From Acidimicrobiia bacterium (GTDB lineage: Bacteria > Acidobacteriota > Terriglobia > Bryobacterales > Bryobacteraceae): 64,000 bases of DNA. The DNA is taken from assembly GCA_016871315.1 (NCBI GenBank), contig VFZE01000007.1, forward strand, positions 62,001 to 126,000, written 5' to 3'. The position numbers and the translations under genes are program-made. Below the pieces are notes generated by a model. The model was given only the letters and a program-made list of their open reading frames with translations. It was not told the DNA's origin and made no database searches. The first letter of the stretch is position 1, and every line of letters begins with the position of its first letter. Positions 25,927 to 33,394 of the stretch are shown one piece after another.

Positions 25927-27270
25927 ATGTCCGCTATCGGCAATCCGCGAATTTCACCCGTTGAGGCTCCCCCTTCCCACAGCGCTCCCGCCGCTCAGCC
26001 CACTCCCGGCGGCAAGTTCCCTCGGAAACTCTCGCTCCTCTCTCTGCTCATCCTCGCCGGCGCTCTCGCTGCCTGGCAATCCTGGCTCAAGCCCGCCGCC
26101 CCAGACCCCGCCACCGCCGCGATTTCTCTCATCCGTACCACCCGTGTCGCTACCGCCAATCTCGACCACACTCTCCGCATCTCCGGTCAAACCTCCTCCC
26201 GCGAATACCAGAACATCACCGCGTCCATCATGCGCGGCCCCGATGCTGGCCGCGAGATGATCCTTCTGTTTCTCATCCAATCCGGTAAACAGGTCAAGAA
26301 GGGCGACCTGCTCGCACAGATCGATTCCAAGTCGCTCGAGGACCACGTCGACGACATCGCCGCCGACATCACCAACGCCGAGGCCGATATCCGCAAGCGC
26401 AAGGCCGAGCAGGCCGTCGATCTCGAGAATCTCAATCAGACCATCCGCGTCGCCAAGTCCGACCTCGAACGCGCTACTCTCGATGCCAAGCCCAGTGAAG
26501 TCCGCACTCCCATCGATCAGGAGTTGCTCAAGCTCGCCGTCGATGAAGCCGCCGCCCGCTACAAGCAGGCGCAGTCCGACGTCGAGCACAAACTCGTCGG
26601 CTACAAGTCCGAAATCCGCATCCTCGAAATCACCAAGTGGCGTCACGAAAACCATCGAGAACGCCACAGGATTGACCTCGTCCGGTTCACAATTCGCTCT
26701 CCCATGGACGGCCTCGCCGTCGTCCAAGCCACCTTCCGCGGCGGGGAATGGAATCTCATCCAGCAGGGCGATCAGCTCTTCCCCGGCCAACTCTTCATGA
26801 AGGTCGTCAATCCTGCCAACATGCAGGTCGAGGCCCTCATGAATCAGTCTGAAAGCGACCTCGTCCGCATTTCCCAGAAAACCAGCATCCAGTTCGACGC
26901 CTTCGCCGGCATGAAGTTCCCCGGCAAGATCTACACCATTGGCGCTCTCGCCACCGGCGGCTTCCGCCAGAACAACTATATCCGCAGTATCCCCGTCCGC
27001 ATCTCCATCGATGGCTCTGACCCACGCCTCATCCCCGACCTCTCCGCCTCCGTCGACATCCTTCTCAAGCGCGAGGAAAACGTCACCAGAGTCCCGCTCG
27101 GCGCGGTCTTCCAGGATGGCAGCCAGGACGTTGTCTTCGTCAAGTCCGCCGGCAAGTTCCAGAAGCGCCCCGTAACCCTCGGCGCCAAGAACGCCACTCA
27201 CGCACGCGTCATCTCCGGCCTCTCCTCCGGCGAGGAAATCGCACTCTCCCGCCCGCCCTCGGGCGTATAG
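25927..27270 (+). CDS. HlyD/RND-type membrane fusion protein
   Basis: 447 aa. A TM anchor lies at ~33-52. A half-lipoyl motif has IQSGKQVKKGDLLAQIDSKS, followed by a coiled-coil hairpin (~135-230), the second half-lipoyl with IRSPMDGLAVVQATF, a beta-barrel (VNPANMQVEALMNQSESDLV) and a membrane-proximal end (VSGLSSGEEIAL-like, VISGLSSGEEIAL). GAGAGAGG lies before ATG 25927. Such adaptors link an inner-membrane pump to an outer-membrane channel; neither is encoded nearby, so it is an orphan here. Part of its 3' end is repeated, degenerate, ~230 bases downstream. Confidence 0.85.
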   Translation: MSAIGNPRISPVEAPPSHSAPAAQPTPGGKFPRKLSLLSLLILAGALAAWQSWLKPAAPDPATAAISLIRTTRVATANLDHTLRISGQTSSREYQNITASIMRGPDAGREMILLFLIQSGKQVKKGDLLAQIDSKSLEDHVDDIAADITNAEADIRKRKAEQAVDLENLNQTIRVAKSDLERATLDAKPSEVRTPIDQELLKLAVDEAAARYKQAQSDVEHKLVGYKSEIRILEITKWRHENHRERHRIDLVRFTIRSPMDGLAVVQATFRGGEWNLIQQGDQLFPGQLFMKVVNPANMQVEALMNQSESDLVRISQKTSIQFDAFAGMKFPGKIYTIGALATGGFRQNNYIRSIPVRISIDGSDPRLIPDLSASVDILLKREENVTRVPLGAVFQDGSQDVVFVKSAGKFQKRPVTLGAKNATHARVISGLSSGEEIALSRPPSGV

Positions 27271-27425
27271 GGTAGCGTAGCGCCGGAATCCGCGTGGGGC
27301 GGGCCTTCAGCCTCGCCCGCTTAAAGTGGGCAGGCCGGCAAGGTCAGCCGCTTCCATTTCCGCCTGCCGAAAGTGGATATGCACGCCGCTACTTGGCTGT
27401 ATCACGCACAAACCGGACTGACCCA

Positions 27426-27487
27426 ACTCACGCACCCGTCATCGCTGGCCCAGGAAATCGCACCTCTCCAGCCCGCCCTCGGGCGTC
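27426..27487 (+). repeat. Degenerate copy of the adaptor gene's 3' end
   Basis: ACTCACGCACCCGTCATC, then GGAAATCGCAC and GCCCGCCCTCGGGCGT, match the last ~75 bases of the adaptor gene (27195-27267) with a ~12-base gap and a few changes. The frame is lost. No full adaptor copy follows, so it is a leftover of a past tandem duplication. Confidence 0.7.
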
Positions 27488-27507
27488 CAAAGCTGCCGCC
27501 ACCAGCC

Positions 27508-27605
27508 CCACCAACTCCGTCCAGGGCCATCCAGCAGGCCAGCATGTATGTCCCCATCCGCGCCCAGCAGCGATCGCGTCCGCTTCACCAGTTCCGCGTC
27601 TTCTC
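27508..27605 (-). pseudogene. Short fragment of an enolase-superfamily gene
   Basis: On the minus strand this reads ELVKRTRSLLGADGDI, then after a small insertion a frame with M-L-x-C-W-M-A. The same segment occurs intact in the rhamnonate-dehydratase-like gene at 30065-30170, where the DNA is about 80 percent identical by eye. Nothing else of the gene is recognisable on either side, so only this ~100-base piece has survived. Confidence 0.65.
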
Positions 27606-27951
27606 CTCACACACCGGGGCAACCCGGTCGCGCGTCTGGAGCCGGTAACACTGACCACCAGTGTGATCAGCAATACTCTGAGCGGATGACGCGCCATCCT
27701 AAGTCGACCCCGCCGAGGCGAGCCCCGGTCGAATTGCGACGGTGTTAGGCTACGGCTGTCAATCCCATCTTCGACGTCGCTGCATGAGCTCTGGGCCATC
27801 GGCAAAAGCGCGGCGTGTCTTCGCCGCGCTGAAGCGTATCGGCTGGCGTCATGATCGCACGGAGATGTGGCCTCGCCCGCCATTGTGGCTGGAAAACGGG
27901 CCATCAGGAAGTTAGCCCTCGCCGAGCATGTCGTCCATTAAGCGCCGCTGA
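27606..27951. other. Gene-poor stretch without recognisable content
   Basis: Open frames here on both strands lack family motifs, ribosome sites and normal residue make-up. Together with 27271-27425 it looks like decayed DNA between the adaptor gene and the CmcI-like gene. No terminator hairpin was found. Confidence 0.5.
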
Positions 27952-29142
27952 TCATTTCCTGCGAAGCCATCCGCCTGGATACGACGTCATTACCAGGGCC
28001 TCGCGGCTGAAGTCCTGCTCGAAGTCGTTCGAGCCGCCTTCCTTCAGGAACTGGCGCACGGCCGCCATGGGTCCAGGGCCTTGCTCCGGATGCGTCGGCA
28101 CCCCATCGAGGTGGGTGTCCTCGACCAGGATGTAGCTGCCCTTCGATACCATAGGCGCGTACATTTTCAGTTCCTCGAGCACGTGGGGCATCGAGTGATC
28201 CGAGTCGAGGTTGACGATCACCCGCTTGCCTTTCACCCGCTCAAGAGTCGCAGCTACTATTTTGGGATCCGTCGATGAGCCGAGCGAAAACGTCACGTAC
28301 TTCCTCCAAAGGGCCTGCTTCGACGCCGCTGCCGTCAGATTCTGGATGTCGACCGTCAACACACGCGAATTCTCAAGGCCCGCGCCATCGAGCGTTTGCG
28401 CCCACCACAAAGCCGAGCCGCCTTGCCACGTGCCCGTCTCTACGATGTAATCCGGCTTCACTTCCCAGGCGATCTGTTGCAGCATCCACAGATCGAGCGG
28501 ATTCTTGATGATCCGCACGCCGTGAAACGTGAGCGATTCCCAGATCGGGAGTTCATGGAACAGCCGCATGAGCTCCTTCTGGCGCTCGATCGGGAATTTC
28601 AGATCGCGCTGCTTCAGGACTTCCTGATACGCCGTTTGCGCCACCTCGAGCTGCGCTTTCCCGAACGCTGCCGTCTGCTCGTACGGTTTTAATCCAATCG
28701 AAACGAAGATAAGGGATTTTGTTTTGCCATCGGCTTCGAAGTGGAGGTCTGTCGAGACGCTCACCTCGACTGGCAGGTGCCGCAACGCTTCCGCCGGAAC
28801 TTGCGCGGATACCAATTGCGGCCCTGGCTTGTCGAAGGAGTGGCGCATCGCTTCCACTTCGTTCACGCGCGCGATGAGAGTGCCAGGGCCCTTGGCGTCG
28901 GCCATCAATTCATCCGGAATCGTGAACTCGAGTTCCAAATAAACCGGCTTTATCGACGGCGGATCGAGGCGAAAGGCGAATTGGGGGCCGGTCCACAACC
29001 AATCGGAAGTGCCCGCATAGATGCCTCCGGTGATGCGCGCCTGTTGGGCTCCGCCGGAGGCTCGCACTTCAGATACTTTCACACCTCTGCCACGGCATCC
29101 GACCAGGCAGAGCAACGCGACAACAACACGGAACAGGCGCAC
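27952..29142 (-). CDS. Lipoprotein with cephalosporin-hydroxylase (CmcI)-like methyltransferase domain
   Basis: 396 aa from GTG 29142. The N-terminus MRLFRVVVALLCLVGCRG carries a lipobox (L-V-G-Cys16). Residues ~25-160 are a beta-rich domain of unknown type. From ~190 the CmcI/Rossmann pattern follows: NPLDLWMLQQIAWEVKPDYI, VETGTWQGGSALWWA (SAM-binding), VLTVDIQNL, VIVNLDSDHSMPHVLEEL, YILVEDTHLDGVP and GPGPMAAVRQFL. CmcI-type proteins act on antibiotics or on sugars such as rhamnosyl residues. An envelope-anchored version is unusual and its SAM source would be unclear, so a non-enzymatic role is possible. The start codon lies six bases after a TATACT box. Confidence 0.8.
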   Translation of the reverse strand: MRLFRVVVALLCLVGCRGRGVKVSEVRASGGAQQARITGGIYAGTSDWLWTGPQFAFRLDPPSIKPVYLELEFTIPDELMADAKGPGTLIARVNEVEAMRHSFDKPGPQLVSAQVPAEALRHLPVEVSVSTDLHFEADGKTKSLIFVSIGLKPYEQTAAFGKAQLEVAQTAYQEVLKQRDLKFPIERQKELMRLFHELPIWESLTFHGVRIIKNPLDLWMLQQIAWEVKPDYIVETGTWQGGSALWWAQTLDGAGLENSRVLTVDIQNLTAAASKQALWRKYVTFSLGSSTDPKIVAATLERVKGKRVIVNLDSDHSMPHVLEELKMYAPMVSKGSYILVEDTHLDGVPTHPEQGPGPMAAVRQFLKEGGSNDFEQDFSREALVMTSYPGGWLRRK

Positions 29143-29148
29143 GCCTTA

Positions 29149-29154
29149 GTATAG
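29149..29154 (-). promoter_or_regulatory. -10 box for the CmcI-like gene
   Basis: TATACT on the minus strand ends six bases before GTG 29142, with no Shine-Dalgarno in between, again a leaderless layout. No good -35 was seen. Confidence 0.45.
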
Positions 29155-29349
29155 CTCCGCGGCCTTCCGGATTCGTGCCCATCTGTTCCGATCTTCTTGA
29201 AGTGCAGCGAGGGGGTGCGCTGGGTTTCCTTCACCAGCTCAAAGTTCCGTTGCGCCAGTCTCTGGACAGGCCCCCGGGCCACCGAAAACGGCCCCCCACG
29301 CGCCGAAATGGGCCGCTCGCCTGCGGCTCCCTTCCGGCGTTTTTCTTTT

Positions 29350-29565
29350 TCCCAAGGAGACCTAGAATGCAACCGTCCCCTCGACAGAATTCGACACACC
29401 GCGGAAATCGACTATCTCCGCGCATCCGATTCGCTCGAACAGCGTGAAAAGGCCATCGAAAACGCCCCTCGCAACGCGCCCTGCCCCTGCGGCAGCGGCA
29501 GAAAGTACAAGCGCTGCTGCGGCGTCCATGCCGCTCCCGTACTCGGCGCTCCCCGCGCCGCATGA
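29350..29565 (+). pseudogene. Fragment ending in a SEC-C zinc motif
   Basis: The frame ends with EKAIENAPRNAPCPCGSG and RKYKRCCG, the SEC-C zinc-binding motif (CPCGSG-x-KYKRCC) known from the SecA C-terminus and many small proteins. The upstream part of the frame has no conserved sequence and no ribosome site: the nearest ATG behind AAGGAG (29367) is in another frame. It is read as the tail of a broken gene. Its stop lies five bases before the convergent rhamnonate-dehydratase-like gene ends. Confidence 0.5.
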
Positions 29566-29570
29566 GCCGC

Positions 29571-30833
29571 CTACGCCGGTCCCGCCGCCTCAAAATCGAA
29601 CCCGAACCCTGGCTGCTCCGAAGGCCGCGTGTAAATCCCCTCCGGCCCCTTCGTCAGGTTGTTATCCTCCTGGTACCGCTCATACACTACGGCCGGTCCA
29701 CCCGGCGCCGGCATGAACATCTCCGCCCACGGACTGTTCGTCGCCGCCATGATCCAGTGCACGCTGTCCCGCTGCCCGCCGCTATGCGGAATCACAGGAA
29801 TATCGTATGCCGACGCCAGCGCGCCAATCCGCCGCAGCTCCGTCAGGCCGCCGCACCATTTAATGTCCGGCTGCCAGATCTCCGCCGCGTTGTGCGCCAG
29901 CAGCTGCCGGAACCCGTAGCGCGTGTACTCATGCTCGCCCGTCACGATCCGCGTCGATTTGATCTGCTGCCGCAACCGCCCGAACCCTTCGTAGTCATGC
30001 GGCTGCAAGCACTCCTCCATCCAGTACACCTTGTATGGCTCCAGCAGCTCCGCCATCTCCAGCGTGTACCGCTCTGTCCACGCCATCCAGCAGTCGAGCA
30101 TGATGTCCCCATCGGCGCCCAAAAGCGAACGCGTCCTCTTCACCAGCTCCACGTTCTTCCGCTGCCCCTCCTTCCCATCCGCCGGACCATGCGGCATCGC
30201 CAGCTTCAACCTCTTATAGCCGAACTCAATATGCTGCTCCAGGTCGTTCCCCGTGCAGTAGCAGGGAATCCGCGCCTTCGTCTCCCCGCCCAACAACTTA
30301 TACACCGGCATGCCCAGCGCCTTTCCCACGATGTCCCACACCGCGATGTCCACTCCGCTGATCGCGTTAATCACCGCCCCCTTCCGCCCGTAATACATCG
30401 TCGACCGCCACAGGATGTCCCAGATACGCTCCACGTTGAACGGGTCCTCTCCCATCAGCAGCTTCTTCAGATGCCCCTCCACAATCGGTCCGCCCGCCAT
30501 CCCGCCGCTACCCAGCCCGCTCACTCCTTTATCCGTCTGGATCTCCACCGTGAACGAACCCAGCCCGCCCGGGTCCGGGTAAAACAGGCTTCGCGTCGCC
30601 TTGTACTCCGGGTAAATCGACATCGGGTTGGCCACTTCCACCCCGCCCGTCGACCATGACCCCGGTGCCGGCTGATAGCTCGGAACGGGCCGCTTCGCCC
30701 GCGTCCGCACCAGCCGCACGCCGCGGATCTTCAGTTTCGACTTCTCCCCGCTAAATGGAAGATTCGATTGAGGGTTAGCCGGAACCTGCGCTGCCAGTCC
30801 CGCCCCCGCCGCAAGGAAGCTTCTTCTCTTCAT
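29571..30833 (-). CDS. Enolase-superfamily dehydratase, L-rhamnonate-dehydratase-like, exported
   Basis: 420 aa from ATG 30833. The signal is MKRRSFLAAGAGLAAQ with twin Arg. RhmD-like features: VEVANPMSIYPEYKATRSLF, GGLGSFTVEIQTDKG, GVDIAVWDIVGKALGMPVYK, MLDCWMAW (metal Asp), VYWMEECLQPHDYEGF (metal Glu), TGEHEYTRYGF and WQPDIKWCGGLTELRRIG, then IPHSGGQ with the late His. The enzyme would dehydrate a sugar acid to a 2-keto-3-deoxy acid; rhamnonate is the best guess. Export is odd for a catabolic enzyme but common for this group in Acidobacteriota. It is divergent from the secreted operon at 30937-40118. Confidence 0.85.
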   Translation of the reverse strand: MKRRSFLAAGAGLAAQVPANPQSNLPFSGEKSKLKIRGVRLVRTRAKRPVPSYQPAPGSWSTGGVEVANPMSIYPEYKATRSLFYPDPGGLGSFTVEIQTDKGVSGLGSGGMAGGPIVEGHLKKLLMGEDPFNVERIWDILWRSTMYYGRKGAVINAISGVDIAVWDIVGKALGMPVYKLLGGETKARIPCYCTGNDLEQHIEFGYKRLKLAMPHGPADGKEGQRKNVELVKRTRSLLGADGDIMLDCWMAWTERYTLEMAELLEPYKVYWMEECLQPHDYEGFGRLRQQIKSTRIVTGEHEYTRYGFRQLLAHNAAEIWQPDIKWCGGLTELRRIGALASAYDIPVIPHSGGQRDSVHWIMAATNSPWAEMFMPAPGGPAVVYERYQEDNNLTKGPEGIYTRPSEQPGFGFDFEAAGPA

Positions 30834-30840
30834 GTTCACA

Positions 30841-30869
30841 ACTATATTGCCATCTAAAGATAACGGCAA
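30841..30869 (-). promoter_or_regulatory. Promoter for a leaderless dehydratase mRNA
   Basis: On the minus strand TTGCCG (30864-30869), 17-base spacer, TATAGT (30841-30846), then seven bases to ATG 30833. No ribosome-binding site lies between. Confidence 0.65.
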
Positions 30870-30936
30870 CCCCGGCCGATTAACGTGCTGGGTTCATGCA
30901 TAGTCAACGTGTTTGCCTAACTTGGCTGGAGGACAG

Positions 30937-33372
30937 ATGAAACGGGTCATAGTGATCTCCCTATTGGTGTTCGCAATCTTGCTGCTTTGGGCACAGCCGG
31001 TTGCCGCGCAGGTCTCCAGCGTCCGCGTCATCGCCAGCAACCCTGGCGCCCGTTTCCGCGTCGATGGCACCGAATTCTGGGGTACCGCCAGTTTCCTCTG
31101 GCCACGCGGCAGCAAACACATTCTCGAGTTTCCCGCCGACGAGGAAGGCAGGCAGTTGAACGCTCTTTTCAACACGCGCTACCGCTTCAATGCCTGGAAC
31201 GATAACAAGGGCCTCCTTGCCAGCAGCGGTTCCCGCGTGGTCACCGTCACGGCCGATCCCGAGATCACAACCTATAACCTTACCGTCACCACCGAGTACC
31301 GCGTACTGATCAACTTCTTCAATGAAATCCAGAGTCCCTCCGGCAACCCTATTCCAACCGTCTCCCCGGCCGCTTGTGGCACGCCGGGCAACGGCTCGGA
31401 ATTCCGTCCCGGTCTCGTCTTTGTTAACGGCGTTTGCTATTGGGGCAGTGTCGATTTGTGGGTGGATGAGGGCGAAGTGACACTCAACGCCTTTCCTTTC
31501 CCGGGCTTCGTCTTCGTCGGCTGGGCTGCCGATACCAGGCCCCCCGATCCCTTCTTGAGGACCCTGCGCATCAACCGTGCCATGGTCATTCACCCACGCT
31601 TCTCACCAGCCAAGCGGGTCACTTTCCGCACTAACCCTCCAGGGTTCAAGGTGCGTGTCGATCGCGCCGAGATCTCTACCACCGATACCGAACCCTGCAT
31701 CCCCGCCGAAATCCTGCCTCCTTACGTCGCCCCTCTCGGCGTCAAGCCCCTTTGCCTGGGTGAGTTCGACTTCCTGCCCGGTTCTTCTCACTTGATCGGC
31801 GCTCCCTCGCCGCAGCAGGATCAGGCCGGCAGAACCTGGATCTTCGATGGCTTCAGCAACGGACTCGGCAATAACGACATTTACGTCACTCCAACCAATA
31901 CCAACTCCGCCGAGTTGATCATCGCCCGCTTTTCGCGCGGCGTCGGTGTCAGCTTTGCCACCAATCCTCCAGGCCTCAAGATCAATGTGAACGGCCGCGA
32001 CAATTGGCCCTCCCTGCACTTCTTCTACGCTCCCGGCTCCAGGCAAACCGCCTCGGCGCCCTCCGAACAGGAGTTCCAAGGCCGCAAATACGTCTTCCGC
32101 CGCTGGTCCAATGGCGGCTCACAGACCCAGGAGATCGCCGTTCCCAATACGCCGGATGCTCCGACACTTCAGATCACCGCCGAATACGACCTGCTCAGCC
32201 AGGTCGTGATCCGCTCCCAGCCCGCCGGTGTACCCGTCACCGTCGATGGCGCTGCTTGCCCCACTCCCTGCCGCATTGACCGCACCGACGGCACTGACGT
32301 AAGGCTCGCCGCTCCATCCATTCACTCGCTCTCCGACGTCCACCGCATGCAGTTCGTCTCCTGGTCCGACAACAGTCCGCGCGAACGCACCCTCAAGCTC
32401 GCCGGGCCCAACTCCTCCTCGGCCACCATGAACTTTGTCACCGCCTTTAGGTTGCTTGCCGCCGCTGATCCGCCGGAGGCCGCCCGCTTCACCTTCGATC
32501 CGCCCTCTCCGGACGGCTACTTCCCCGAAGGCAGCTTCCTCACCGTCACCGCCGGCGAGGCGCCGGGCTTCAAGTTCCGCCGCTGGGACATTGACATCGA
32601 GGGCACTTCCCGCACCTCCACCCTCCACATGTCCAAGCCCCGCACCATTCTTGCCCGTTATGATCAGGTTCCCTTCGTCTCTCCCGCCGGCATCCGCAAC
32701 GCCGCTGCAGAAACTCCCGACGGCCTTGTCGCGCCCGGCTCCTTGATCACCGTCTTCGGCGCCAACCTCGCCTCGCGCTATGAGGTTGGGCCCTCCTCGC
32801 CGCTCTCCCAATCTCTGGCGGGCGTTTCCATCACTGTCGGCAATCGCATTCTGCCTCTTCTCTTCGTCTCTCCGGATCAGATCAATGCTCAACTGCCGCG
32901 CGATCTCGCCCCCGGCGAACACACGCTCGTCATCAAGCGCGTCGGCCAACCCGATGTCTCCGGAAAGTTCACCGTCGCCGTCTGCGCTCCGGGCCTCTTC
33001 AGCCAGACTCATGACTCCCAGGCTTTCGCCCTCGCACAGCATGAGGACGGCTCGCCGATTACGCCCTCCAGCCCCGCGCGCCGCGGCGAGCTCGTCACCC
33101 TCTTCGGCACAGGCTTCGGACGCTACACGCTCAACGCGCCGGAAGGCTTCGCTATCCCGTCCTCACCCGCCTTCACTCTTGACCACGCCGTTCTCATTGA
33201 AGCCGGCGACGCTCGCCCTGAATCGCTCTGGGCCGGAGCCGCCACCGGTTTCGTCGGCATGGACGTTGTCCGCTTCCGCGTAGGCGATGACATGAGCGCT
33301 GGCGCCAACTTGCAGCTCATCATTCAGGTCGACGGCCACCGCTCCAACACCGTACTCTTGCCTGTCGAATAA
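30937..33372 (+). CDS. Secreted repeat protein with C-terminal TIGR03437 domain
   Basis: 811 aa from ATG 30937, which has GGAGG at the right distance. The signal peptide is MKRVIVISLLVFAILLLWAQ. At least four PEGA/InlB-B-like repeats follow, each with N-P-P/A-G-x-x-V-x-V-D/N and a closing W-S/N-x-G-x (NPPGFKVRVDRAEIS, TNPPGLKINVNG with FRRWSNGGSQ, SQPAGVPVTVDGAACPTPCR). From ~595 comes the Solibacter-type TIGR03437 region: SPAGIRNAAAETPDGLVAPG, SLITVFGANLA, LLFVSPDQINAQLP, and RRGELVTLFGTGFG. It is a cell-surface binding or adhesion candidate and the first gene of a run of four. Confidence 0.85.
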   Translation: MKRVIVISLLVFAILLLWAQPVAAQVSSVRVIASNPGARFRVDGTEFWGTASFLWPRGSKHILEFPADEEGRQLNALFNTRYRFNAWNDNKGLLASSGSRVVTVTADPEITTYNLTVTTEYRVLINFFNEIQSPSGNPIPTVSPAACGTPGNGSEFRPGLVFVNGVCYWGSVDLWVDEGEVTLNAFPFPGFVFVGWAADTRPPDPFLRTLRINRAMVIHPRFSPAKRVTFRTNPPGFKVRVDRAEISTTDTEPCIPAEILPPYVAPLGVKPLCLGEFDFLPGSSHLIGAPSPQQDQAGRTWIFDGFSNGLGNNDIYVTPTNTNSAELIIARFSRGVGVSFATNPPGLKINVNGRDNWPSLHFFYAPGSRQTASAPSEQEFQGRKYVFRRWSNGGSQTQEIAVPNTPDAPTLQITAEYDLLSQVVIRSQPAGVPVTVDGAACPTPCRIDRTDGTDVRLAAPSIHSLSDVHRMQFVSWSDNSPRERTLKLAGPNSSSATMNFVTAFRLLAAADPPEAARFTFDPPSPDGYFPEGSFLTVTAGEAPGFKFRRWDIDIEGTSRTSTLHMSKPRTILARYDQVPFVSPAGIRNAAAETPDGLVAPGSLITVFGANLASRYEVGPSSPLSQSLAGVSITVGNRILPLLFVSPDQINAQLPRDLAPGEHTLVIKRVGQPDVSGKFTVAVCAPGLFSQTHDSQAFALAQHEDGSPITPSSPARRGELVTLFGTGFGRYTLNAPEGFAIPSSPAFTLDHAVLIEAGDARPESLWAGAATGFVGMDVVRFRVGDDMSAGANLQLIIQVDGHRSNTVLLPVE

Positions 33373-33394
33373 CTTTCGATACCATAGGGACAAC

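Noticed and set aside
27294-27689. A 131-codon plus-strand frame in the gap after the adaptor gene
   Set aside because: It runs through the degenerate adaptor tail and the enolase scrap in meaningless frames and has no ribosome site.
29240-29352. GC-rich stretch with T-run before the SEC-C fragment, considered as a terminator
   Set aside because: The possible stems are short, and the best one ends too far from the T-run.
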